Notes: generated from the letters alone by a model not told the origin. DNA of 64,000 bases from Saprospiraceae bacterium (GCA_020629715.1 JAHDCU010000001.1:372001-436000), one strand, 5' to 3'. Counted from the first letter of the stretch, positions 9,259 to 18,203 are shown. Program-made: numbers and translations.

Positions 9259-9296
9259 AAAAAGCTATCCGGTTTTACCGTTTAGCTTTTTTTTAT
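9259..9296 (+). terminator. Rho-independent terminator
   Basis: AAAAAGCTA (9259-9267) pairs with TAGCTTTTT (9283-9291), with an inner CGGT/ACCG stem and a run of eight T residues. It lies 80 bases after the outer-membrane barrel gene. Confidence 0.8.
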
Positions 9297-9374
9297 TTTA
9301 TCCTAGATATATTAGAACAATCAGGTCAAACTGAGGTATGATAAATGAGGCATCACGATAAAAATTTAACGCTA

Positions 9375-10736
9375 ATGATATCAAGTATAAACCCCGTCAA
9401 TAATCAGAAAATTAAAACATATACACCTCATAGTAAAGAGGATATACATAGTATAATCAAGGCAAATCATGCTGCTTACTGCACATTGAGCAATAGTACT
9501 TTGGAGAGTCGTATTGCATGCATCACTAGCCTAGCCGAAAAACTAAACGATGCAAAACCTAAACTTGCAGAGCTCATGACTCTAGAGATGGGAAAAACCT
9601 TACATCAAGCTACTCAGGAGATCGAAAAATGTATATGGCTTTGCCAATACTATAATGAGCAGGCGCCTAGCCTTTTGGAAGATAAACATATCGAGACTGA
9701 TGCTCTAAAGAGTTATGTAAGCTATCGACCACTGGGTAGTATACTTATGATAATGCCATGGAATTTTCCTTTTTGGCAAGTATTTAGAGTTGCAGTACCC
9801 AATATACTTGCAGGAAATGCTTTGATACTTAAGCATGCTAGCAACGTAACAGGCTGTTCTATGGCCATTGAGGATTTGTTTTCAAGTATTGGACTACCGC
9901 CTGATTCTCTTAGAAGCGTTGTACTGCCCTCAGACCGAATAGAAGAAATCATATCGCATCGCTATATCCAAGGAGTAAGTCTGACGGGCAGCGGTCCTGC
10001 AGGCTCATCTGTAGCCAGTCTAGCTGGTAAATACATTAAAAAAACGGTACTAGAACTAGGTGGATCTGATCCTTATATCATATTACCTGACGCTGATATC
10101 GAACTAGCCGTATCTCAATGTGTAAGTTCTCGAATATTGAATGCTGGCCAGAGTTGTATAGGTGCCAAACGATTTATCATACATCAAGATATCTATGATT
10201 ACTTTTCTCAATCGTTTATTGATAAAATGGGCGATCTCATGGTAGGTGACCCTAAGACCAATGTCGATCTCGGGCCACTAGCAAGAGTAGATTTAAGAGA
10301 TGAGGTACATGATCAAGTGATGAAATGTTTACATCTTGGAGCTGAGCTAAGATTAGGTGGAAAGATTCCTGATATGGAAGGTGCTTATTATGTGCCAACT
10401 GTCCTTGAAAATATATTGCCAGGTATGCCAGGATATGATGATGAAATCTTTGGACCAGTGGCAAGTTTGATAAAAGCTTCAGACGAAGATGACGCCATCC
10501 GAATAGCCAATGACACTGCCTTTGGTCTCGGAGCTGGGATCTTTACCCAAGACCTAGAAAAAGGAGAACACATCGCTAGATACAAGCTGAACGCAGGAAG
10601 TTGCTTTGTCAATCAATATGTAAAAAGCGACCCTAGACTACCCTTTGGCGGTATTGGTATCAGTGGTTATGGAAGGGAATTATCTACAGAAGGGATGCGA
10701 GAGTTTGTGAATGTCAAAACCGTTTACATTAAATAA
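9375..10736 (+). CDS. NAD(P)-dependent aldehyde dehydrogenase, succinate-semialdehyde type
   Basis: The product (453 residues from 9375) is a complete aldehyde dehydrogenase. The active-site Glu lies in L-E-L-G-G-S-D-P, the catalytic Cys in N-A-G-Q-S-C-I-G-A, and the C-terminal E-I-F-G-P-V and P-F-G-G-I-G-I-S-G-Y-G-R-E motifs are intact. Overall it resembles the short NAD-dependent succinate-semialdehyde dehydrogenases (Sad/GabD type), which oxidise the aldehyde to succinate. Substrate choice cannot be proven here. An ATG at 9345 would add ten residues; I prefer 9375 because S-S-I-N-P-V is the usual family N-terminus. It stands alone. Confidence 0.88.
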   Translation: MISSINPVNNQKIKTYTPHSKEDIHSIIKANHAAYCTLSNSTLESRIACITSLAEKLNDAKPKLAELMTLEMGKTLHQATQEIEKCIWLCQYYNEQAPSLLEDKHIETDALKSYVSYRPLGSILMIMPWNFPFWQVFRVAVPNILAGNALILKHASNVTGCSMAIEDLFSSIGLPPDSLRSVVLPSDRIEEIISHRYIQGVSLTGSGPAGSSVASLAGKYIKKTVLELGGSDPYIILPDADIELAVSQCVSSRILNAGQSCIGAKRFIIHQDIYDYFSQSFIDKMGDLMVGDPKTNVDLGPLARVDLRDEVHDQVMKCLHLGAELRLGGKIPDMEGAYYVPTVLENILPGMPGYDDEIFGPVASLIKASDEDDAIRIANDTAFGLGAGIFTQDLEKGEHIARYKLNAGSCFVNQYVKSDPRLPFGGIGISGYGRELSTEGMREFVNVKTVYIK

Positions 10737-10840
10737 AATCTTGTAGGAAGTACAGCATGAGTTGATATGAAAGTCAATAGCTGTTTATGAGCATCACCTA
10801 TAATTATAATCTCAACGGACTTTTCTAAAAACACCAAAAA

Positions 10841-11320
10841 ATGTCATTACATAACTCACTAGGATATTTACTTAAAATCGCTGTTTTCTTGGCGGTATTA
10901 GGGGTGGTTTTACTTTCACTCACCGTTTTTATATACTCATTTTATAGTATTTTCAAAGTCATAGATTTGGTTCTGTTCCATAAACCAGAGGATGGAGAAG
11001 TTATTCTAAAAGCACTCAAAGCGATTGATTCTGTGCTACTTGGAGTTGTATTCTTTATGATAGGTCTGGGACTCTATGAGTTATTCATCCATAAAATAAA
11101 TAATCTCCCCGATTGGCTTCAGATTAGAAATATAGATGAATTAAAAGCAATGTTGATCAAAGTAGTTGTGCTCGTGATTGGGATCTCATTTACAGGTAGA
11201 ATAGTCACATGGGACGGCAATTCTGATCTATTAGGTTATGGAATAGGGCTTGGTGCAGTAATTGCAGCATTGAGTTTTTTTCTACGTGTCAAAATCAAAG
11301 AGGAAAAGGAAACAAAATAA
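10841..11320 (+). CDS. YqhA family (UPF0114) membrane protein
   Basis: The 159-residue product has about four membrane helices (roughly 10-35, 65-85, 105-120, 130-145) and the family signature Y-E-L-F-I-H-K-I-N-N-L-P-D-W-L followed by I-D-E-L-K. UPF0114/YqhA proteins are inner-membrane proteins of unknown function found across bacteria. Its place inside a stretch of stress-type genes fits a role in envelope homeostasis, but that is inference. Confidence 0.85.
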   Translation: MSLHNSLGYLLKIAVFLAVLGVVLLSLTVFIYSFYSIFKVIDLVLFHKPEDGEVILKALKAIDSVLLGVVFFMIGLGLYELFIHKINNLPDWLQIRNIDELKAMLIKVVVLVIGISFTGRIVTWDGNSDLLGYGIGLGAVIAALSFFLRVKIKEEKETK

Positions 11321-11490
11321 TACGTTGTCTTTTGGTTTATTCTAACTATTTGAGATAAAAAGGTCTTAGTAGGAGATTGGCCAATTAGACAACCATTACA
11401 TTTCCATCTTGAAAATGATCACTCCATTCACCAAAACACCTTAACTCGACTTTTATCTACATAGATATATGCTGAACAACCCTTTAAAAC

Positions 11491-11520
11491 AAAAGTCAAT
11501 TCTAATTAGAACTGACTTTT
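11491..11520 (-). terminator. Hairpin overlapping the end of the holin-like gene
   Basis: On the minus strand AAAAGTCAGTTCT and AGAATTGACTTTT form a 13-bp stem with one G-U pair and an AATT loop, followed by a T-rich run. The stop codon of the gene at 11502 lies inside it. The wobble pair favours minus-strand use. Confidence 0.55.
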
Positions 11521-11996
11521 CTTTTTTCATAAAAGCGCTTGATTATTTTGACTATAGTGGCTTGTATGTAGGCGAAAAAAATATTTTTCATTTTCATTAT
11601 GTTTTTAATCATTAGATCGGGTGAATCTAAATTTTGGGTAATCTGATAAAAAATCTCTGTGCTATCTGTAATCAATTGATCAGCATCGTATTCAGTATTT
11701 TTCTCAACTTGATGCTGCTCTTCTGGTTTGATTTTCATACTCCAAGAACTCATAGCTCTTTTTATGCCCCATGTAAAAATGGATATTAGAATAATGTGCA
11801 ACAGAAGAAATATTCCTACGATGCTATATACGTTAAGACCAGCAAATTGAAAGAACAATACAACTAATGCATTTATACCGATGTAAATCATAATTACTGA
11901 TAGCAGAATCAAAAAAATCATTACCGCCATGGCAATGATTTTTTTGCTTATCTGACCAGCAAATGCTTGAAGATATGTTTTCAGGAATTCAGGCAT
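11502..11996 (-). CDS. Two-helix membrane protein, holin-X/phage-holin-like
   Basis: The 164-residue product has two long hydrophobic segments (about 17-45 and 52-78) followed by a charged, helical cytoplasmic tail. This layout resembles the proteins often annotated as phage holin family or Holin-X superfamily that sit next to YtxH genes in bacterial chromosomes. I see no lysis genes, so a phage role is unlikely. It lies 14 bases after the YtxH gene, and the two probably form one operon. Confidence 0.55.
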   Translation of the reverse strand: MPEFLKTYLQAFAGQISKKIIAMAVMIFLILLSVIMIYIGINALVVLFFQFAGLNVYSIVGIFLLLHIILISIFTWGIKRAMSSWSMKIKPEEQHQVEKNTEYDADQLITDSTEIFYQITQNLDSPDLMIKNIMKMKNIFFAYIQATIVKIIKRFYEKRKVSSN

Positions 11997-12010
11997 CGCT
12001 ATATCTTATT

Positions 12011-12292
12011 TTAGTTTAATTGAGCCTTCGCTTTCGCTTTTACATCTTCGACCTGACTGGTAATTTGATCTATTACTTGAGCGGCCTGTGTCTTAAGCTC
12101 CGAAGACCTTGATTTGAATTTATCGATCTCTTCATTGATTATTTCGAGACTAGAATCTTTCAAATCTTTACCTACGGCTTCTGCCTTAGACAAAAATTTC
12201 TGTCCTTTTTCTGATTTTAAATAAAGAGTGGTGGCTGTCGCTGCTGCAGCACCTAATATCATTCCAGCGATTAATTTTCCTTGTGATTTCAT
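12011..12292 (-). CDS. YtxH domain protein
   Basis: The 93-residue product begins with a short membrane helix (G-K-L-I-A-G-M-I-L-G-A-A-A-A-T-A) followed by Y-L-K-S-E-K-G-Q-K-F and a long charged amphipathic helix. This is the YtxH/gas-vesicle-like stress protein pattern. Family members are small envelope-associated stress proteins of unknown mechanism. It is the first gene of a two-gene minus-strand unit with the holin-like gene. Confidence 0.82.
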   Translation of the reverse strand: MKSQGKLIAGMILGAAAATATTLYLKSEKGQKFLSKAEAVGKDLKDSSLEIINEEIDKFKSRSSELKTQAAQVIDQITSQVEDVKAKAKAQLN

Positions 12293-12450
12293 TAATGTGA
12301 TTATGGGTTAAGTAAATGTGTTTATCACTTTTCTTACTCCTTCAAGAACTGAACTGTTCGATAGGCAACTCAAAAAATATTTCAGAAATCCTCTGCATCA
12401 CCGTGGATCGAACATTTATGATATCACTATAGTAAGATGATAAACTGCTT

Positions 12451-12609
12451 ATGAAATTTAAGAAACAGAAGATCAAAAGAACTGATACAACTATAAGTGC
12501 TTCGAGACGCAATATATTAATGAGACTGTTACCTAAACATCGAAAGCGATTCTTGAAAACAATACAAGAAATGAAAATTTCACAATCACATAAATTAAAT
12601 CAGATATGA
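12451..12609 (+). CDS. Small highly basic protein, unknown
   Basis: A 52-residue frame starting MKFKKQKIKR contains about 18 Lys/Arg residues and few acidic ones, so it would bind nucleic acid or the ribosome if expressed. No family was recognised. Its TGA overlaps the ATG of the next small frame (ATGA), and that pair leads into the UspA-like gene 8 bases later. The overlap arrangement is the main reason to believe it. Confidence 0.45.
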   Translation: MKFKKQKIKRTDTTISASRRNILMRLLPKHRKRFLKTIQEMKISQSHKLNQI

Positions 12610-12761
12610 CACCAAGAATAAAAATACTCCATGTAGACAGCAAATGGACTAGCATCAGATATGTAAACTCCAATGCCAAATCAAGAATAAAAACGGAACA
12701 ATTGAAGAGTGATTTCGAAAAGGGAATTCTTGACGTTGTAAATCCTCAATCTTTAAAATAA
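12606..12761 (+). CDS. Small protein, unknown, coupled to the preceding gene
   Basis: A 51-residue frame (start MTPRIKILHVDSKW) overlaps the previous stop by ATGA and ends 7 bases before the UspA-like gene. It is polar, with no signal or membrane segment. Function unknown. The tight spacing on both sides suggests a single transcript 12451-14116 or beyond. Confidence 0.45.
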   Translation: MTPRIKILHVDSKWTSIRYVNSNAKSRIKTEQLKSDFEKGILDVVNPQSLK

Positions 12762-12768
12762 TCAAATC

Positions 12769-13593
12769 ATGAATATACAATCTATAATATCAAACCATGA
12801 ACAAACCCCTAAATCCTATCTGCAATATGTTGCTCAACTTGCTCAAGAATTGAAGGCAGCTGTAACATTACGTACAAGAGTACCCGCCATGCATCTTGCA
12901 CCTATGGCAAGTCACTCTTACAGCGATCCAATATCCAGTATGCCAGTAGGAAATGTGCTCCAAGAAAAAGTAAACAATCATGTAGAAGAGCATATGAAGC
13001 GTCATATGGAAACGATAAAACAAAGCTACAGTAAAGTAGATTATAAAATAAACTACGGTGAAATACTCTCTCATGTCGAAGATATCGAAGATCAAACAGA
13101 TACTCTTCTTTGGATACAATCACTAAATAGTACGGACAGCTTTACCAATCAATTTTTCGGAACGCGAGAAACGGAGCTATCTAAACTGACGGAATCTCCT
13201 TGTCTCAATGTACCTCAAGGATTGAAGTATAAAAAGCCAAAATCATTGACTTGCTTCATACGAGGTATAGACCAATCGATAACCAAAAAACTATTCGAGA
13301 TTAAGAACCGCCTGGGTTTTCATATTAATTATGTCTTTGAAGGATCTGAAGATCATGCACTTTCTATACGAAAAGCATTATCCAATATGGACATGAACAT
13401 GGATGACCTAGATGGTACTATCAAAATTTTAGATAATGAGCTTGACGGAGGATTCTTTGCAGATTACCTTCCCAAACTTCAGTCTGATTGGATCGCCTTT
13501 GTCGGTTTTGAAACAGACTTTTTTGGAAGACTAATGTCCGTCAGTACCAATGAGCTCATACTTAAGACTAACAGACCGACCCTTATTTTGTAA
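12769..13593 (+). CDS. Divergent universal stress (UspA-like) tandem protein
   Basis: The 274-residue length fits two fused UspA folds. The boundaries look right: the first half ends F-F-G-T-R-E-T-E-L-S-K-L-T-E-S-P-C-L-N-V-P and the second ends E-L-I-L-K-T-N-R-P-T-L-I-L, both typical last strands of UspA domains. The ATP-binding G-x2-G-x9-G motif is not clear, so it may not bind nucleotide. The next gene is Dps, which supports a stress role. It is cytoplasmic with no signal peptide. Confidence 0.65.
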   Translation: MNIQSIISNHEQTPKSYLQYVAQLAQELKAAVTLRTRVPAMHLAPMASHSYSDPISSMPVGNVLQEKVNNHVEEHMKRHMETIKQSYSKVDYKINYGEILSHVEDIEDQTDTLLWIQSLNSTDSFTNQFFGTRETELSKLTESPCLNVPQGLKYKKPKSLTCFIRGIDQSITKKLFEIKNRLGFHINYVFEGSEDHALSIRKALSNMDMNMDDLDGTIKILDNELDGGFFADYLPKLQSDWIAFVGFETDFFGRLMSVSTNELILKTNRPTLIL

Positions 13594-13627
13594 ACATTAT
13601 TTTTTTAACTAAAAAGACTTTAACCAA

Positions 13628-14116
13628 ATGAATTATTTAGGATTACCTAACAAAAAACTAAAGACCGTAGCACAATCATTGAATGTACTACTCTCCTCAT
13701 ATACTGTATACTATCAAAACCTCAGAAGTTTTCACTGGCACATAAAAGGTGATAATTTCTTTCAACTACATGAACTATTTGAAAATCTCTACAATAATGC
13801 CAAGTCAAATATCGATGAAGTGGCAGAGCGAATTTTAACCTTACGCTTTAAACCCTTAGGCTCTATGAGTGATTACCTGACTCACAGTACAGTAGATGAA
13901 GCTAGAGACGAAATGAGCGATGAACTCATGATCACAACCTTGATCAATAACCATCAGCAACTCATCAAAAATATGAGAAAAGTGCTTAAGCTAGCTGGTG
14001 AAGTAAATGATGAAGGTACCATCGATCTAGTAGCTGGATTCCTAGGCGAAGTCGAGAAAAATACGTGGATGCTAGATGCCTGGAAAAGCAAAAAATTTAA
14101 CCCTACAATCATGTAA
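13628..14116 (+). CDS. dps: Dps family DNA-protection ferritin
   Basis: The 162-residue product matches Dps in length. The inter-subunit ferroxidase ligands are all present with normal spacing: His36 (F-H-W-H-I-K-G), His48 (Q-L-H-E-L), Glu52, Asp63 and Glu67 (I-D-E-V-A-E-R-I). Dps dodecamers oxidise Fe(II) with peroxide, store iron and may shield DNA in stationary phase. It follows the UspA-like gene by 34 bases and precedes an AI-2E family gene by 4 bases. Confidence 0.92.
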   Translation: MNYLGLPNKKLKTVAQSLNVLLSSYTVYYQNLRSFHWHIKGDNFFQLHELFENLYNNAKSNIDEVAERILTLRFKPLGSMSDYLTHSTVDEARDEMSDELMITTLINNHQQLIKNMRKVLKLAGEVNDEGTIDLVAGFLGEVEKNTWMLDAWKSKKFNPTIM

Positions 14117-14120
14117 GATC

Positions 14121-15176
14121 ATGACAACCAACTTAAAAAATGCATATTACTTTATAGCCACATCGATTTTGATTGTTGTGGCTATGTTTTATCTCAAATT
14201 TGCCTTAATACCGTTATGCTTCGGAGCATTATTGGCTATCTTGATCAATCCCGTGATTCTTTGGATACAAAAGTTTGTGAAGATTCACATCCTCGCATAC
14301 CTTATGGTCACCATTTTACTCTTGATCATTTTTGGTATTCCTCTTACACTAATTTCACTCTCAGTAGTAAGCTTGGTCGAAGATCAATCTCTTGAGATGG
14401 TAGATGTCAGCAACACAGTAGCTGATTATCGAAAGACGATCGAAACTTCTCAATGGAGTCAGTACATCGATATGAGTAATATTAAAGAAATCTTAGCCTC
14501 TGGTGCTTCAAAAGTCCAAGAGTTAATGACTTTTGTAATCGTTGATAGTGTAAGCTTTATCACCAATGCGGGTTTAGCCATTCTATTTTCATACTTCTTA
14601 TCAGCCTATTATACTAATGCTAAACGTAAGATCCTTGAAGACTCTAATCGTGTAGAACGAAAAAGGATCAAAGAGGTCATCTCTAGGATACCTACTGTAT
14701 TGAGATCTTATGTATTCGGTACTGGTCTGGTGATGCTCATCATCAGCATATGTACATACGTTTTATTCCTAATGGTTGGATTAGATCATGCTTTACTTTG
14801 GTCAGTAATCATAGGTCTATTGACGATAATCCCCTTTATTGGATCAGCCATAGGCATCATGCTCCCATTAGGATATAGTCTGATGCAAAATGGATCGGTA
14901 TCCGAATTCTTAATAATCCTATTTGGTTATTTAATCATTCAGCAGATAGAAGGAAATTTTATTACACCAAAAATCGTTGGAGATAAGGTCGGACTAAACC
15001 CCTTTATCATCATTATATCAATGCTATTACTATCCCAAGTATGGGGTATAGCAGGAGTGATGTTAACCATTCCTATTGTGGCTGTGATGAAAGTACTATT
15101 GGAAGAATATCAAATGGATTTATTAGCAGAAATTGTCTTTTCTAGCAAAGAAAATAATGATAACAAGGAGGATTAA
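14121..15176 (+). CDS. AI-2E family transporter
   Basis: The product (351 residues from the ATG at 14121) has about eight membrane segments and the family pattern: paired N-terminal helices, a soluble insert, then helices including G-L-L-T-I-I-P-F-I-G-S-A-I-G-I and Q-Q-I-E-G-N-F-I-T-P-K-I-V-G. Members export autoinducer-2 or exchange sodium for protons; the substrate here is unknown. An upstream in-frame ATG at 14076 lies inside dps and was rejected. Probably co-transcribed with dps. Confidence 0.85.
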   Translation: MTTNLKNAYYFIATSILIVVAMFYLKFALIPLCFGALLAILINPVILWIQKFVKIHILAYLMVTILLLIIFGIPLTLISLSVVSLVEDQSLEMVDVSNTVADYRKTIETSQWSQYIDMSNIKEILASGASKVQELMTFVIVDSVSFITNAGLAILFSYFLSAYYTNAKRKILEDSNRVERKRIKEVISRIPTVLRSYVFGTGLVMLIISICTYVLFLMVGLDHALLWSVIIGLLTIIPFIGSAIGIMLPLGYSLMQNGSVSEFLIILFGYLIIQQIEGNFITPKIVGDKVGLNPFIIIISMLLLSQVWGIAGVMLTIPIVAVMKVLLEEYQMDLLAEIVFSSKENNDNKED

Positions 15177-15195
15177 ATCATTAAACGTAATGATG

Positions 15196-15897
15196 TTACT
15201 TCATTTTACGAAAAGCCCATCGTTCACCATTATTCCATGACTTAGCATTATTCCCAATGTTCGGTATTCCATTATTTGATTTCAGCAATCCTGCCATATG
15301 TAGAAGGTTGTAAGTCATAAAGGTTATGTTACGATTAGTAAAATCATTATCCTGCGCCTCACTTTCTTCATCTAAATATGAAGGACCTGGACCTACCTCG
15401 CCTAGCCAGGCGGCATCTGCTTGAGGAGGTATCGTATATCCTATATGCTGTAATGCATACAGTGTTGACATGGCGACATGCTTTGCACCGTCTTCATTAC
15501 CCGTGATGATACATCCTCCTACCTTACCGTAATATAAATATTGGCCTTGAGCGTTGGTCATACCAGATAGACCGTAAAGTCTCTCTATCAGTTTGACACA
15601 TTCTGAGCTTTTCTCACCCAACCATATTGGTGACCCGATAACTAGAATATCAGCATCGAGTATACTCCTTTTAATCTTACTGAAACCATCTGTTTGATAG
15701 CCATGCTCAGTCATATCAGGATATACTCCTGCAGGAATATTATAATCTACAAGCCGAAAGTATTCATTATAAATACTAAGACGGTCAAGTATATCTAGGG
15801 ATAAACGCATTAACCCTTCCGTGTGGGAAGGGTTAGGAGATTTTTTAAGAGTACAATTAATATAACATGCTCTTAAATTAGAATCTATATTGCTCAT
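15196..15897 (-). CDS. Flavodoxin-like NAD(P)H oxidoreductase
   Basis: The 233-residue product has a flavodoxin fold. An FMN phosphate loop follows the first strand (N-C-T-L-K-K-S-P-N-P-S-H-T), then I-G-S-P-I-W-L-G-E-K-S-S for the isoalloxazine-binding loop and G-K-V-G-G-C-I-I-T-G-N-E-D-G-A for the third loop. Such proteins usually reduce quinones or other electrophiles. It lies 4 bases downstream of the ECF sigma factor gene (using its later start), so the two are probably one operon. Confidence 0.82.
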   Translation of the reverse strand: MSNIDSNLRACYINCTLKKSPNPSHTEGLMRLSLDILDRLSIYNEYFRLVDYNIPAGVYPDMTEHGYQTDGFSKIKRSILDADILVIGSPIWLGEKSSECVKLIERLYGLSGMTNAQGQYLYYGKVGGCIITGNEDGAKHVAMSTLYALQHIGYTIPPQADAAWLGEVGPGPSYLDEESEAQDNDFTNRNITFMTYNLLHMAGLLKSNNGIPNIGNNAKSWNNGERWAFRKMK

Positions 15898-15900
15898 GGA

Positions 15901-16416
15901 TTATGCAACTTTTAATTCTTCACTTTGCAACACCTCTTTGAGTTTCTTTCTTGCAAAATTAATTCTGCTTTTCACCGTACCTATGGGAATATTTAATTTC
16001 TGAGATATCTCGTTGTACTTAAACCCCTTGATATGCATGATGAGAGGCATTTTGCTTTTTAGACTAAGATCTTCGATATTTTCTTTGATTTCATTTACCC
16101 TAATGCTTGATACAGCATCATTTCTCGTAGTGTAAGCATTTTGAAGAGCGAAAGTAAAATCCTCTATTGGAGCATTGACGACTGCACGTTTCTTTCTTTT
16201 ATTATATCGAGTTATAAATGTATTTTTCAATATGGTAAAAGACCAACTTTTGAAACTCGAGTCTTCACGAAAATTATGCATCCCTCGAAAAGCTTTTATT
16301 GCAGTTTCTTGCACAAGATCTTGAGCTTCAACATCATTTTTAGTCAATTTTCTGGCGAAATTGATCAACGCTGGTTTATGCTTCTTGAAATATTTGGAAA
16401 ATTTAGAATTTGTCAT
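15901..16416 (-). CDS. ECF-type RNA polymerase sigma factor
   Basis: The product (171 residues from 16416) has sigma region 2 (D-V-E-A-Q-D-L-V-Q-E-T-A-I-K-A-F, then F-K-S-W-S-F-T-I-L-K-N-T-F) and region 4 (Y-N-E-I-S-Q-K-L-N-I-P-I-G-T-V-K-S-R-I). It would direct RNA polymerase to a stress regulon. An upstream in-frame ATG at 16443 adds nine residues before the usual start. No anti-sigma gene is adjacent. A paralogue lies at 56442-56942. Confidence 0.9.
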   Translation of the reverse strand: MTNSKFSKYFKKHKPALINFARKLTKNDVEAQDLVQETAIKAFRGMHNFREDSSFKSWSFTILKNTFITRYNKRKKRAVVNAPIEDFTFALQNAYTTRNDAVSSIRVNEIKENIEDLSLKSKMPLIMHIKGFKYNEISQKLNIPIGTVKSRINFARKKLKEVLQSEELKVA

Positions 16417-16503
16417 AGTAGGTATTTTGGTTAGATAATACACTATAATAACTTAACACAAACACTAAATGTTCGTTTTTTGCACATTTAATTTACTTTT
16501 TAT

Positions 16504-17013
16504 TCACATTTCCTTATTTTTCACATTATTGACTGCCTTTACCATAGTCTCGTTATAACCTAATCCTCTCTCCAGTAGGATCATTAATTCATCAATCTCG
16601 TATTTGAGATCATCATCGGCATCTCCTCTCGCTTTACGGAGTTTATGCACGGACTTAAACCCTTCGGCTATTTTCTGCACTTTCATGGTATCCTCAATAA
16701 ACTGGAACACCTCTGGATCACTAGATTCTATTGAACCTAATGGTTCAAGTGGATTCTTAATCTCTGCTAAGGTATGGGGATCGTGCTCGACACCATCTTT
16801 GAACTTCAATAATATTAAGTCTCGTAGTCGGATGCTGAATAGTTTGGACATATTCAATAAAACTCTAAGTCTGGGTTCTACATTCTTGGTTTCATACGCT
16901 GTGATATTACTTCGTTTTATGCCAAGTTTATTCGCTAATTCATCCTGACTCCATCCCAGTCTTTTCCGATAATAGCGAATATTATGCGCTAAAATGCTGG
17001 ACTCCTTTTGCAT
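16504..17013 (-). CDS. XRE-family transcriptional regulator
   Basis: The 169-residue product has an N-terminal Cro/CI helix-turn-helix (about 8-65: N-I-R-Y-Y-R-K-R-L-G-W-S-Q-D-E-L-A, I-K-R-S-N-I-T-A-Y-E) and a C-terminal helical region of about 100 residues with no recognised ligand domain. It is transcribed away from a second XRE gene with the same overall layout, 85 bases apart. The two may regulate each other through that shared gap. Confidence 0.85.
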   Translation of the reverse strand: MQKESSILAHNIRYYRKRLGWSQDELANKLGIKRSNITAYETKNVEPRLRVLLNMSKLFSIRLRDLILLKFKDGVEHDPHTLAEIKNPLEPLGSIESSDPEVFQFIEDTMKVQKIAEGFKSVHKLRKARGDADDDLKYEIDELMILLERGLGYNETMVKAVNNVKNKEM

Positions 17014-17098
17014 AATAGAGATATTTTATTCCCAAATGTAATCTATTTGCACGATTTTATTACCTTGTACATAATATTAACTTAGATATGCTTTAAAT

Positions 17099-17602
17099 AT
17101 GCAGATTAAGACTAAAAACATACCTCTTCCAACTTCTTTTGGCAAAAATCTCCGCTATCTACGCAGGGTGAAAGGTATTAGCCAAGCCAAACTAGCTACA
17201 GAGCTCGGACTAAAACGTAATAATATAACATCTTACGAATCAGGTATCGTCGAACCCAAAGCGACTACTTTTCTTAAAGTATGTACATATTTCGATATCG
17301 AGCCAGAAGTCATGTTGCAATCTACTTACACTGAAAGCAGCTTATCTAAGGCAAATGAAAACAATCAAAGAGGGATTATCAAAGATTATATTGCGGGCTA
17401 TCTAACTGAATTTATTGTCTACACTAATGAACTCACCAAAATACATGAAGGATATCAACAGTTTCAGGAGTTGAGGACTACTTCTGTAAATACTCCTCTG
17501 CCATATCACAAAGCTTGGCGAGATATGATGAGTCTGATCAAGTTTTACTTAAATACTAATTGGTCTTTCATACAATCATTTTCCAATAATGAAGAGGAGT
17601 AG
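17099..17602 (+). CDS. XRE-family transcriptional regulator
   Basis: The 167-residue product has an N-terminal Cro/CI helix-turn-helix (about 14-70: N-L-R-Y-L-R-R-V-K-G-I-S-Q-A-K-L-A, L-K-R-N-N-I-T-S-Y-E) that is clearly paralogous to the divergent neighbour at 16504, plus a helical C-terminal region of similar length but different sequence. It is followed by the PA2169 family gene 86 bases later. Confidence 0.85.
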   Translation: MQIKTKNIPLPTSFGKNLRYLRRVKGISQAKLATELGLKRNNITSYESGIVEPKATTFLKVCTYFDIEPEVMLQSTYTESSLSKANENNQRGIIKDYIAGYLTEFIVYTNELTKIHEGYQQFQELRTTSVNTPLPYHKAWRDMMSLIKFYLNTNWSFIQSFSNNEEE

Positions 17603-17687
17603 AAAAAATACATAGCATATCGAACATCTTTTTGATCCGTAGAGTAGGATAAGCGAAACATAAATTATTTAACTCTAAACCATAAAG

Positions 17688-18146
17688 ATGAATATCGATC
17701 AAATAAAAAGTTCTCTTCAAGATTTAATCATACGATTACAAGATGCCGAGAAAGGCTATTTAGAAATATCCAAAGCTACCAGTAACATAGAATTCAAAAA
17801 TTGGCTAGAAAAATACGCTAATGAACGACATCAATATCATAGAGCTCTTGAAATGCATTCAAAAGCATTAGGTGGTAACCCTGAAGTGAAAACAAGCTTT
17901 CTAGGTTCTCTACACCGAATATTTATAGATATTAAACTCAATGCTATTGATGACGATATAACGGATGTCATCGATGAAATCGAGCGAGGATCTAATGTCT
18001 TGATAGAAGATTATGATAAAGTGATCAACGAAGTCAAACTTCCTGAAAATATTGCTTCAACCATATTGGAGCAACGAACAAAAATTAAAGAAGAAATTGA
18101 AGGCCTCAAGGCCCATAAAAATATAGTAGAGGCTGTAGTAGCCTAG
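17688..18146 (+). CDS. PA2169 family four-helix-bundle protein (DUF2383)
   Basis: The 152-residue product is an all-helical, ferritin-like bundle with the family features L-I-x-R-L-x-D-A-E-K-G-Y near residue 14, E-R-H-Q-Y-H-R-A-L near 48, and D-D-x-x-V-I-D-E-I-E-R-G near 88. Members are linked to stress conditions, but no activity is established. It ends before two consecutive hairpin terminators. Confidence 0.85.
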   Translation: MNIDQIKSSLQDLIIRLQDAEKGYLEISKATSNIEFKNWLEKYANERHQYHRALEMHSKALGGNPEVKTSFLGSLHRIFIDIKLNAIDDDITDVIDEIERGSNVLIEDYDKVINEVKLPENIASTILEQRTKIKEEIEGLKAHKNIVEAVVA

Positions 18147-18160
18147 ATTATGGTTAGAGT

Positions 18161-18191
18161 CCCGCATGAGAGATCATGTGGGTCTTTTTTT
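18161..18191 (+). terminator. Rho-independent terminator
   Basis: CCCGCATGA (18161-18169) pairs with TCATGTGGG (18174-18182), with one G-U pair and a GAGA tetraloop, followed by seven T residues. It is well placed 15 bases after the PA2169 gene. Confidence 0.88.
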
Positions 18192-18203
18192 CTTATTTTA
18201 CAT

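Noticed and set aside
11502-11996. A phage lysis module, suggested by the holin-like protein
   Set aside because: No endolysin, integrase or phage structural gene is near, and YtxH is its direct partner.
15180-15200. Hairpin between the AI-2E transporter and flavodoxin-like genes
   Set aside because: ATCATTA / TAATGAT can pair, but the stem is short and AT-only and there is no T-run in either direction.
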